Shown here in pieces: positions 1 through 10,346 of a stretch of DNA of 64,000 nt. The notes under the pieces were generated by a model that did no database searches, was not told the DNA's origin, and saw only the letters and a list, made by a program, of their open reading frames with translations. This DNA comes from Pelodera strongyloides (Eukaryota > Nematoda > Chromadorea > Rhabditida > Rhabditidae), in the NCBI GenBank assembly GCA_036852015.1, contig JAANDG010000043.1:62001-126000 (forward strand), given 5' to 3'. The position numbers and the translations under genes are program-made. Each line of letters begins with the position of its first letter. Within the stretch, counting starts at the first letter, position 1.

Positions 1-33
1 AACAGTAAAAAATAAGGCAAAGACATGGCTTAC

Positions 34-657
34 CCCGTCTATGATATTTAACCACATTGGCAGATCGTAGTACGTTGTCTTATCAGTTATATCATAGACA
101 ACCACAAACGCGTGTGCTCCTCGAGCATGTCTGTGGTAGTAGATGGGGAACTGGTTGCCGGAAACACTGTCCCTGAAAATGAATGAGATACAGAAACATA
201 AATACACGCCAAACTCAAAAAGCAAGACGAAATAATTGATAAACCCTATCCAAAAACGGTAAATAATACTAGTAACTAAATAGACGACTCGGTCGGTCAC
301 AAGACAAAGATAATAAACATAAAGTAAAATCCAACCATAATTCCACTTTGACGGGCGTTCCAGCGTAAGTTATGGTAGCAAGCCGAGGTTGAACTTCTAA
401 AGTTAATATCAAGAAATTAAACAGGAAATAACGATTGAAATAATCATTCAATTAAACATGTAATTGTAAAAATCACTGTAACAGCGCTCGCCCAATTAGT
501 AAAACGGTTCGTAATCTAACAACTCAATTTTTGCTTACGACAAAAAGTTACCGTTCGCATTTGAAGTAGAGGGGATACTGCGCAGAATATCGTCTTTTCC
601 CTGTGTTCCTTGTGAATTACTGCCAACCAAAAGTATGCGAAGATCCTCCGGAGGCAT
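34..657 (-). CDS. Rab/Ras-like small GTPase with degenerate P-loop, partial (3' end off window)
   Basis: Three exons join in phase: 657-552, 396-336 and 172-34, giving 102 residues from ATG 657; the donor at 33 leads off the left edge. The order is that of a Rab fold: strand 1 (LRILLVG), a P-loop region, a switch region, then VKVELWDSVSGNQF at the WDTAGQE position, and AHAFVVVYDITDK at the usual VYDIT motif, followed by the WL of helix 3. The P-loop region reads GSNSQGTQGKDD: it lacks regular GxxxxGK[ST] spacing and has Asp after the Lys. The switch II Gln is not in its usual setting. The window ends before NKxD could be seen. Exon 1 follows a TTTCAG acceptor, so it may be trans-spliced or have an upstream exon. 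Membrane-traffic or cilium roles are typical of Rab-like proteins, but nucleotide binding is doubtful here. The Rab-like assignment is good; the subfamily is unknown. Confidence 0.7.
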
Positions 658-3600
658 AATAACGGAACAAGCAGGTTGGCTATGCCAGCTCCTCTGAAAC
701 AAAGAAAACCTTAAGTTAGGAAGCAGCAAGCGAAGGTTGAAAAAGCGGTAAACAACGCGGAACTGTTTTCTACTAATAAACAACAAATAGTACATTCACT
801 AATATTGCTCTGTTTTCGATAACACATGACACAATTAACACAAACAGGAAAAGGAAAATAATAAAAACAATTTGTCGGCCTCGTGCAAGTTGATGGATGC
901 ACGTGTCAGACAAGCAGAGTCAGTAATAAATCGATGACTACGGTAGCAATAGCGCATTCCAGAACACACCTCCCAATAATACAAAAAATTCGATGATGAG
1001 GTATTCAAGGATATTTTATCAGTTCACACTGAAGGCGAACAAATCAGATGTTTCCAAGGTTGAGTGTTTACTATTAATATCAAAGATGTAAGTGCGTGAA
1101 ATAGAGCTGAGGTGAGTTCTGAGAAAAAAAAGTCCCAGAGTTGAGCTAACTTTCTTTACTAGCATCAGGACTATGCGGAAACCAATCAAGTGAATAGACA
1201 ATTTGCAAAATAACCTTTAACACCTTATGGTTAGTATGATACTGTCAAATAGGACAAATATAAGTGAAAAGAGCCCATGGCAAATATTCTAGTGCCAAAT
1301 TGTTTCCCAGTGGACATGGTGTTTGGTCATCGAACGTGTTACGAATATAGCGAAGAAACTCTCCCAGAGCAGGAAAAACTATCGTGGCATTAGAAAAACG
1401 TTATTAAATAGTTGATGTGACAGCATCCATTTTCAGGCTTTATTTAAAACAATAAAATAGAAGTTGACAAATTTTGAAAATAATAGCTTAGAAAAGAGAA
1501 AAAGGACCATGTTTTGTTGGTCGAAAAATCGTTTCAATATATGTACAAACAGTAAACTGCAAAATGACCTAATGTAAAATATGGAACCGCTTTTTGTATT
1601 CTTCCTCTTTATAAAAAGAGTTCAAAAACATCGGCGCCGTCTTTTGATACTTGTCGGTCCCCAATAAGAAAGGTAAGTGACACCGGCTTGTTGAAATAAA
1701 TGACTAATACTGACTAATTTTTGCACGAACTTTGCAAAGATGAAATATCATACCAAAATAAGAATCTGAAAAGTATTTGATAATATGGTATTTGAAAATA
1801 TGGTACACTCACGAGTTAACGTACCAATTTTCAAACAGAATATGTTTAGAAGTGGACAACATATTTTATCTTCTGATACGAATAATTTACTAATTCTTTG
1901 GACAGCACTGTACCAACAATATGCTACAGCCTCTGATCATAAATAGGCTATGTGATTGCCAGGTGCCACAAGTTCCCTTTCACACGTGTACAAAGGGTAG
2001 CGGTGTCTTGGGAAACTGTGCGGCCTAACCTTCGGCAACCCGCAATTGTTTCAAAAAAGCGTCATCACTTGAAGAATGTAATCTTAACGTTTTGCATATC
2101 TCACAATTAAACTAAAGTCTTTTTTATTAATTTTCCAAAAAATGATACTAGAGGAAGATCCTTGTGAGTAGTTGCTTCATTTTGACACTTCGTTGCACTG
2201 GCTGCTAGGTGAAGCTCCTCGCCAGTGCTTTGTGAAGGAAGGGCCCTCCCTCTTGAACACGGGTCAACTAACATGCTGTCGCTTATTAACCTCTGTGGGC
2301 TTCAAATTAAACACACACAACTCGCTGTAACTATCTCATTAATATTCTTTATCAATGTTGTTTCCCAATGGTTTGCTTTGGGCAGGGGACAGCAAATAAC
2401 TGACTAGCACAACGTGTGTTTCCTAATGGAACAAGGAAGTGTAAACAGCGCATGTCGTAGAATTACAGCATATCGACGAGGGCATACGTAGTTTACAGAT
2501 ACTGGAAGAACTTTACGGAGGTTTTTTTTCAGGAAACTGACAGTCCACACTCTACTTTTAGCTGAGATGCAACATGAAGAAATTGTACAGGAAAATCAAA
2601 TTGCTTCCCGAAATGGTGGGATATAAATCTCATAGAATCCTTATTGTATACAGTTTATAATTTCAGAGAGAAAATTCCCGGAGAATAACATGTCACCCAT
2701 AAAATGATAGAATTCATGGACTGCATATAAATTATTACCACAATCTAGTTTCACAAAAGAATCTATTAGTCAGAACATGAAATGATACATACGTTATATG
2801 AAAGGAACCCTCATTTTAGGGGGAAAATTATTTCGTTTTCGTCGATTTATGAAAAATTTTCAGTCATTTTCCATTATATTACTTTCCAAATTCAGTTTCA
2901 AGATTTAGAAAATGTATAGTAACAAGGATCAAGTAATTCAAACTTTGGATGTGCTAAAGAAAAATAGCAAGCTTCGTCACTGAACAGCCGAAGGCAACAA
3001 ATTGTCGACGAAGTATTATGCAATGATCGTTAAGCTTTAATTAACTTCGGCCCACTATAAATGTCAAATGTTGTCTAAGGCATACTATAGTCTACAATAC
3101 CGAAGGTAACCAGTATTTCATATAGACTCCATTTTGCTTGAACGTGTTCCAATAAAATGCGCGTAACCTGAAAAGATAATTTCGTGCTATTTATCCAAGT
3201 AAGTTGATCGTTATTGCATTATTTTACAATTATTATGGAGTGTCTGTCAGTTAATTAAATATTGCTCGTCAAATTACCGTACCGTAGTGAAATATGTAGA
3301 CTGCCACGTGTATGGTTGTAAAATATGATTTTCAACTGTCGATAATATAGAATGAAAAATATCAACGAAACGCAACAGTAACACTTCAAGGTGCACTTCA
3401 TATATGGAAGGGGAGTAACTATTGTGTCTCCATACTTGAGTCGTGAGACCTAATAGGTCATTCTGTTCGTCTCCATCCAGATTTGGCATGTCTATTGTAA
3501 TATCAAAGACGAGTAAGGAGACATTTGTTTCATCAAGTGTTTATAGATTCCTAGTTACTCAGCGAGACTCACTCTTCTTTCAGGAACAAATGACTGCTGG

Positions 3601-4186
3601 CTTTCTTAGCACACCAGCTGTTGTCCACTATCACTGGCTTTTGTCATGTAGCCAGAAATGAACTTCACTCAGTAGAAATAGTTGTCGCGATCATCAACAC
3701 ATTGCAATATATTCGTGAAGACAGTGTCTTGCTCCAAAATATTTATTAATAAAACGCCTAACAAAGTTAGCAGCCGATCGACTTCCAGTGATAACCCGTT
3801 CGGTGGGTTATGGTTATTTTTTTCTAATTCCTTGATGGTCACTCATAAGTGCCCTATTGAACCATGTGATTGTTTCGATTGATTCAATTTCTCCGAACCT
3901 ATATAATATTCTAAACAGATTGATAAAGTTAGCTAACTTGTGAGTGTTACTGAAGTGAATAACTTGATGGAACCAAATTCTGCCAATACAGCCCCAAAAA
4001 ATTACAACTCTGTTTCTAAGAATTATTTCCTTAGGTCAATTATGTTCAAATGCTTGTGTTGCACATAAATGCTCCCCAAAAAAATATTTTTTATTGGGAT
4101 TCCTCGAAAAAATATCGTTTCTCAATACAATACCTTTCCTTTTGTAAAATACCAAATCACATGCAGAAACAAAGCCGCTTTTTATG

Positions 4187-4188
<2 letters not shown>

Positions 4189-4233
<45 letters not shown>
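4189..4233. repeat. (TA)n microsatellite
   Basis: About 45 bases of almost pure TA dinucleotide in an AT-rich intergenic stretch. Confidence 0.95.
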
Positions 4234-5118
4234 ACTCTCAATAGTTCCGAGAAACTCAACTAAATGAAGTAATCATTCTTTTCAATTTTCATATTTACTT
4301 TATGTATATCCCGATCATATATTTTTTGTGATTCAGCGGAATGTTGTTGAGACTAAACATACTAAACATTTACGTTTGTCTCTTTCACGCTCAAAAATTC
4401 ATTCTAGTGAGAGTAAACCCTTCAATTATTAATATAGTAGCGTAAATCGAGATGACCAGGTCCAATGTTTACAATAAAACGGCTTATTTCGTCGGGTGAG
4501 GATCAGCAGCAGAAACGCTCTTTTTTCCGAATCATATTATGTATGTACAAACAAACATTCGCTGACATTTTTTCAAAGTGCATACAATCAATCAATTTGT
4601 CTCAAATGTTTGAGCATTGAACGTCCGCATAGTAATTTTCCTTAATTTTTCCAACCCTTCTTGAAAGAATAGTTCGAGAAACCCACATTTAGGTTCACAT
4701 TTTCCGATGTAGCGTTCTCCTGGCTTCTTTTAATGCAATTCATGCAACTTACTTAGCACACGTTACTTAGGGCAAACATTCCCTACTTCTACACTCAGAT
4801 TCTTTATTTCATTTGATGTGATATGTATGAAGGGTATTTTATGCAGCATGTGTATTTATTTTGAAAACTCTTAATTAGGGTACTTGTTAAAGATTAGGGT
4901 ACTTGTTAAAGGGGAAAATTGCGCTTTATTAAACTAGTTGTGTGGTCATTTTTTCTGTATAGTTGGATTCTGACAGCAGTATTGAAGTGAAAACGAATAT
5001 AGCGGTGAGGTTGTCGCGTGGTAGGGTTAGTCAATCGGAAAATGACCTATTTATATTTTGTTTGCTCACACCAAATTTTCAAGTACTCTCCGATGCTAAA
5101 ATCGTTTTACTGTGAAAT

Positions 5119-5360
5119 CAATATTCGGGGAGTTATTTTCAAAACCAACAAACCCTCCATACACTGTACATATATTAGCAATGGAAAGACAAATGCCTGT
5201 TTTCGGATTTTAAAAATGAAATATAGCTGCATATTTTATTCGGGGAGTTATGTTCAATATTCGGGAATTATTTTCAAAACCAACAAACCCTCCATACACT
5301 GTACATATATTAGCAATGGAAAGGTAAATGCCTGTTTTCGGATTTTAAAAATGAAATATA
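5119..5360. repeat. Two-copy direct repeat, about 106 bp, offset 136 bp
   Basis: The block from about 5119 to 5224 recurs at about 5255 to 5360 with very few differences; both begin near CAATATTCGGG and contain the same CCTCCATACACTGTACATAT core. The 30 bases between copies also carry a partial CGGGGAGTTATGTTCAATATTC match, so the event looks like an imperfect tandem duplication. No coding role seen. Confidence 0.85.
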
Positions 5361-5916
5361 TATACTGTGTAGACGGTTGGTTGATCTTGCTAAATCTTGC
5401 ACAATAGTAAGTTTCATTCAACGAATTTTGCGTATTTTTGCACGATTTAACAAACAATGTACCTGCTAATTTTCCGTGGTCATGTTTACTTAAATGGTAC
5501 TTTTTGTATGTTTTCTAACTTCGCTGCACAGAATCCGATTTCTTCATTAACATTAATAAATTCATAAGATGTTGGCGGATATTCAGAGCAAAGAGCGACA
5601 TTGTACTCTAAACATAGACCTCTCTCAATTAGCCTCCCAATCGATATGTTTTCTAAGACATATTTTGTCTATGTGAGGCGTAGTCCTTTATTGGAATTGC
5701 AGTGTCTGTGACTCTCAATCTCAGTGAGAACTTGTTTTCCACAATAGAAAGATCACGCGCCTACCATTCCTCAAGACTAGCGCATAGCAAAGCAAGTCGG
5801 ATATCACTGATTAAATATGTGAGTTTTTTTTTTATATTTTTCTTTATTATTGAAATTAAAAAGCACACCCCAAATTCACAAAATACAAATCCATAATAAT
5901 TTCTCAATCTCTTCAG

Positions 5917-7360
5917 GAAATCCCTGCGTGAATTGCTCAACATTAAATCGGAGACGAGTAAGAAGTGCACCGATTTTTCATCAAAGAAATCATCTGACGT
6001 AACATATCATATTTACAAAACATGGTTGAAAAATGAAGCTCCAGAAGTTCAGGTATTAGCTTTACCGTTGCAAATATAATTTGTACCTTCAACATTTTTT
6101 CGAGAGTGTTTATGAGCTTTATTGGTTACACTGTTCAGCAATTTTATTTCCAAAATTCAGCAAGCTCTGGCTGCTAACAAACCTTTCCTAAAGAAGTTTT
6201 TCACTGAATTTGACAACACTTTCTGCAAACATCCAAAACCAGAGGATCCAATGGGAGGAGAAATATTTAAGGTATTCCTATTGTTGATAGAATAAGAATA
6301 TTGGTTACTCATTTTTTGGTCATTGTAGTGTGATTGATGATTTTGGTTGCTATTTGAGGTGTCGCTTCAAAACCGACATCTTTCCTCTGTTTGAATTTTG
6401 TAAACGTTGCGTAGAGGATTCCAAACTTGAGTGTACACTCGGGAGGAACTGCAATGTTCTATTGAAATTTAAGGGACGGGTCCACGAGAAAAAAGTTTTC
6501 CTCAATTTACTCGCACAGGAAGTCCGGAATTTCAGAAATGTTACTGCGAAAGCCGCATTTCTTTACACCTAGAACTCTCAGAGTTATTCCTCGGCAAACT
6601 GTTCCACCGAGTAAGAATCGGACGGATATAAACCCTAAAAACGTTCTGGCTACGGTACCTGGCCGAACAGTTTGCCGGGGAATAACTCTGCGATTTCTAA
6701 TTGTAAGGAAATGCGGTTTTCGCACTAATATTTCTGAAATTCTGGGCTTCCTGTGCAAGTAAATCGAGGAAAACTTTTTTCTCGTGGGCCTGTCCCTATA
6801 AGTGTCTAAGAGTTAAGAGACCTTATTTGATATGCATTTTTTATGATGCAAACAGAAAATATGCCATAATGAAAATTTTACTATCCCCTGAATACTGTAG
6901 TACTTTTAGCTGAACCTGCACGCACAGGAAGGACAACCAGCTATTGAGATCAACAAAGGAAAAATTGAGGAAAAATTCACTCAACTGAACGAGCAAAGAA
7001 AACAAAAAGTTTGTCATTTACATATAAATTATATGCATGTTGTTTACCAATAATTATTCGGTGTTCGTTAAGAGCACATGATTGAAAAAAACATCTTCAT
7101 TATGAGCCAACGCATAACTAATATTCGTTCACTACGTTACCGACAACTGGAAAAAAAACATGCTTTTTTTGGCATGATCGTCTTATAATTAGTGTGTTAA
7201 TGCGAATGTCATATCAATATGTTGCTTACCACGTGTGCAATTCTATTGCTTGCTTGTTCTTGATAGTGTGATGATTTGCTCGTTTCAGGTGAACAGTATC
7301 AAGGAAAAATACAACAAATTCAAACAGGAACAAGTCTCCCAAAGTGGACAACAGAAATAA
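5917..7360 (+). CDS. Small Lys/Gln-rich nematode protein (weakly SXP/RAL-2-like), first exon unresolved
   Basis: Four exons join in phase: 5917-6052, 6161-6271, 6910-7008 and 7289-7360 (stop TAA). Together they encode about 139 residues: a KSLRELLNIKSETSKK start, a helical TWLKNEAPEVQQALAANKP segment, KKFFTEFDNTFCKHPKPED, and a Lys/Glu/Gln-rich probable coiled coil ending in SQSGQQK. The W..xxAPEVQ..F..F pattern is reminiscent of the nematode SXP/RAL-2 (DUF148) family, but I am not sure of this. The exon 5' of 5917 is not settled: an open exon 5703-5818 ends in phase 0, whereas 5917 needs two bases from its predecessor. The third intron holds MITE 6469-6801. An AATAAA overlaps the stop region. 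Confidence 0.6.
6469..6801. mobile_element. TTAA-type hairpin MITE, copy 1
   Basis: A long imperfect inverted repeat: the left arm begins TTAAGGGACGGGTCCACGAG and the right arm ends with its complement, CTCGTGGGCCTGTCCCTATA. The central arms (around 6575-6600 and 6690-6715) are also complementary. It lies in an intron of the 5917-7360 gene. The same interior, diverged, recurs at 17641-18085. ORFs seen on both strands here are arms of the hairpin, not genes. Confidence 0.85.
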
Positions 7361-8109
7361 ATGTTTCAATTTTTGTCATTGTTGTTCACAAGTTTGCAAA
7401 ATGTTGGCCACTATATTATACAGTTAGCCAAATTTTTCTGCCGTAAACGAATAAATAACGTAGTAATGTTGCCCTGAGTGTCAGTTTATTGCTTAAGACT
7501 GATACATTAAGTCCCTTCCTCTTTTATACGAGCATTCATGGCAATTATCTATATGCATGTAGCATACACATGTGCAGTGGTCTATTTTTGACAAAAGCAG
7601 TATAATCCGCATTTTTACGTTTATTTGCCAAAAACAGGTGTCTATTGTTCGCTTGTGAGTCATGATGATGGCTACAGAGAGAACCATAAAGAGGTATCGG
7701 GAAAACCCTGCATTACTATGTTTGTAATCGAGACCACGGAGACTGGTACAATGACCTCCGTGAATAGAAAAAGCAGGCGTAAAGCTGTTCTCGTCAAGTC
7801 ATTTTGAATGAACACAGAACTTTCCTTCAAACATTTTCGCTCCACATTTCACATATATGTTTCAATGGACTTATGTCAATGGATAGTCGAATGCTCAGTT
7901 TCATTTTCGTTTGTCGCCTTTCTGAGCAAGCCTGGGAGTATACCCACATCTATTAATTCAGAGCCGTTTCCAAAGTGCTCATCCCTCGTTCTTTGGAGTT
8001 GTGCTTAATTTTCACCCCGATTTGACTTTCAGCGTAGGCAATAAATCTTAAACTGATTGCTTTGTCGCTGGAAACTTGCACTTTCTACCTTAAAAATTGT
8101 AGTAGACAC
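7361..8109. other. Intergenic, no gene seen
   Basis: Lies between two plus-strand genes. It contains the likely poly(A) region of the upstream gene (an AATAAATAA at about 7449). I found no exon chain or repeat. Confidence 0.5.
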
Positions 8110-10034
8110 ATGTGGATGTTTCTACTCACAATATTTTGGTTCGCAACAAGTGTTGTTTCTATACGACATGGATTTTCAGTTGCAAAAGGTAAGATTTAAG
8201 TACTCAACTTGTGAGTATACAAGAAGTGTGCAATAATACATGTGATGTATTAGTTAACATCCAATAACAATCAATTGTTTATTGATCGTTAAGGTACATA
8301 TCCATGGGCGGTTTCACTTCAAGTGCGAAGTTTAAGAAACTTTCAAACCCCGACCAATTGGAGGCATGTTTGTGGTGGAACGATAGTGGACAATTCAGTC
8401 GTCTACACTGCCGCGCACTGCATCAAAATATTAGAAAGTTAAGTATTTTGTGGTTGAGAAACCAATTGTTTCAGTTTTTATATACTTCTTGTTCTTGGTT
8501 GTATGTCATTATTACCTAAAAATTAATCCCGTACTATCTTTTAGATATGATACTATTTATAACATAACCAAGCTCCACACGATTCGAATTGTTGCAAACG
8601 AGTACAATATCTATAATAATGATTCAATGGAGCAAGTGCGCTATATAAAGAAAATGATCTACGAGGTAAAGCACACACTACATGTAATTCGAATTTTAAT
8701 TAGGGATTATTCTCATTGCTGTAATATCTTTCAATTTGAATAAAAATGCATCGTCGCCCTTGTACTGATACTCCAGACACGCTCATTTTCTACCAACCAA
8801 CAGAATTCCCTCTTTTACCATTAAATATTTTTATTACTATTATTATTCGTATACCCTCGGTGCACATTTTTATTATTTTATTTTGATTATGTTTCAACTA
8901 GGAAGGATACCAAGCACGAGTGGACGGCGCTACATTGGAAATGGTAATCCGTGTTGGATTAGACCCTGGCAAACTAAAATATTTGAGTGCAAAGGAAAAC
9001 AAGGACATGGGAGATTCATTTGCGAGAGCAGTGGTGAGCACCTTACGACTTGAGGAAAATTATTGTCAATTACTAGTGAAACAAGTCACCATAGACAATT
9101 AAATCCAACTTCCTGAAAAATTTACACATTTCAGGAAAAAGATCACGCAGCTATAATAATCTCTGAGGCATTTGCATTCGGAGAATCGGTGCAAAAAATA
9201 AAACCAGTGACGGGAAATAACTTCACAACTGAAAAGTGTCACGTAACTGCGTGGGGAAATACAGGAGGTGCGAATATGAATGATTCCAGAATGTTCCAGT
9301 TTTAAAATAATAATGAATCAGTAACAATTTGGTTGCAGACCCAAAATATGAGATATTCGCTTCAGACTACAACAATGGCTTACCTCAGAGGGCTTTGGTG
9401 GACCAATTGGTTCCATTTGGTGTAAAGGCTGCTGCACTGAATGTTACGTTTAATTCCCCAAAGGAGAATACACAGACTACAATGTGCAATGTGGGTAACG
9501 ATGAAGTCAAGGCACAATATTTTTTTACATATATTTCGCAATTTTTTATGAAGAAATTTGTTGATTATGATAATTTACAGGGCGATTCGGGAAGCGGCCT
9601 TGTGTGCGAAGGGGCTAATGGAGAGAAAATGCTGGTGTGATTGTCTTATTAATGTCCGATTCTATACAAGTAAATAAACCTGGCCAAGCGACTGAATTGA
9701 AAGTCTTCTAGGCAGAGTAACCGGCAAGTTGAAAAATAGGGTGTAGCTTTAACCTTGCATGAATGTTGCTACGTTTTTTATTAATATTTATAAATAGTCA
9801 TTTCAGATGGGAGCATTCAGTACCTTTTTGTACAAATATGTGGAAAACCCGGAGGAGAGATGCCGAACTGCACTCCCATATTCGTTTGTCACAAATTTGC
9901 ATGCAGCACCAGCATTCATTAGAAAACGAATTTCGAGAAAAGATCCCAGGTATGTAATGTTTGGTTCGGTTCAAATTCTATCTTTCTAGATTAATGTTCT
10001 GTTTTCTCGCAGATTAATGATGTTCGTTTTTTAG
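8110..10034 (+). CDS. Trypsin-like (S1) serine protease with eroded motifs and one phase break
   Basis: Exons: 8110-8188, 8294-8437, 8545-8665, 8902-9033, 9135-9267, 9339-9511 (or 9490), 9581-9634, 9807-9949 and 10013-10034. A signal peptide (MWMFLLTIFWFATSVVS) is followed directly by IRHGFSVAKGTYPWAVSL, aligning with the IVGG start and the FPWxVSL strand. The His motif is TAAHC, the Asp motif is KDHAAII, then CHVTAWGNTG, and the Ser motif is GDSGSGL in place of GDSGGPL. The last strand is GAFSTFL, followed by PYSFVTNL. All three catalytic residues are present, so a secreted digestive or host-interaction protease is plausible. Odd points: no propeptide, IVGG reduced to IRHG, and exon 2 ends in phase 1 while exon 3 needs phase 2, as if one G were missing at the 8437 donor. 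The exon 6 donor is either a GC donor at 9512 or a GT at 9491. Confidence 0.75.
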
Positions 10035-10346
10035 CTGATGGTGAGCAATTAAGGCACGGGCCGCAATCGTATGTGCATAGGAATCAAGAATAAAAAACCA
10101 ATAATTTTATTTAATAAATGTTAAACAGACTGTTGACACAAAAATATTCTTAAACATGTCAGGAAGAACGAACAGTACTAATAGCAAATGAACATCCAAT
10201 ACGTAGAATTGAAATTGAGCACAGAAAATCGGAGCTAACTTACGCGACCCAGCAACTACATATTTGATCCAATTCCCTTTAACCAACTAGGGTGCCAATG
10301 AGCTGCGGTCTGAAGAATAAATTGACAGAACTAACTGACTCGAGCG

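Larger units (their letters stand above)
660..5700. other. AT-rich intergenic region, no gene recognised
   Basis: I see no chain of exons with consistent phase and no recognisable domain in either strand. ORFs here are short and not protein-like. One short segment on the minus strand (3490-3411) is discussed in the findings as a weak receptor-like exon. The region also contains a TA microsatellite and a two-copy direct repeat, listed separately. Confidence 0.5.

Noticed and set aside
6507..6762. Overlapping ORFs of 74-83 codons on both strands
   Set aside because: They are the two arms of a hairpin MITE read in opposite directions, so their similar proteins are an artefact of the palindrome.
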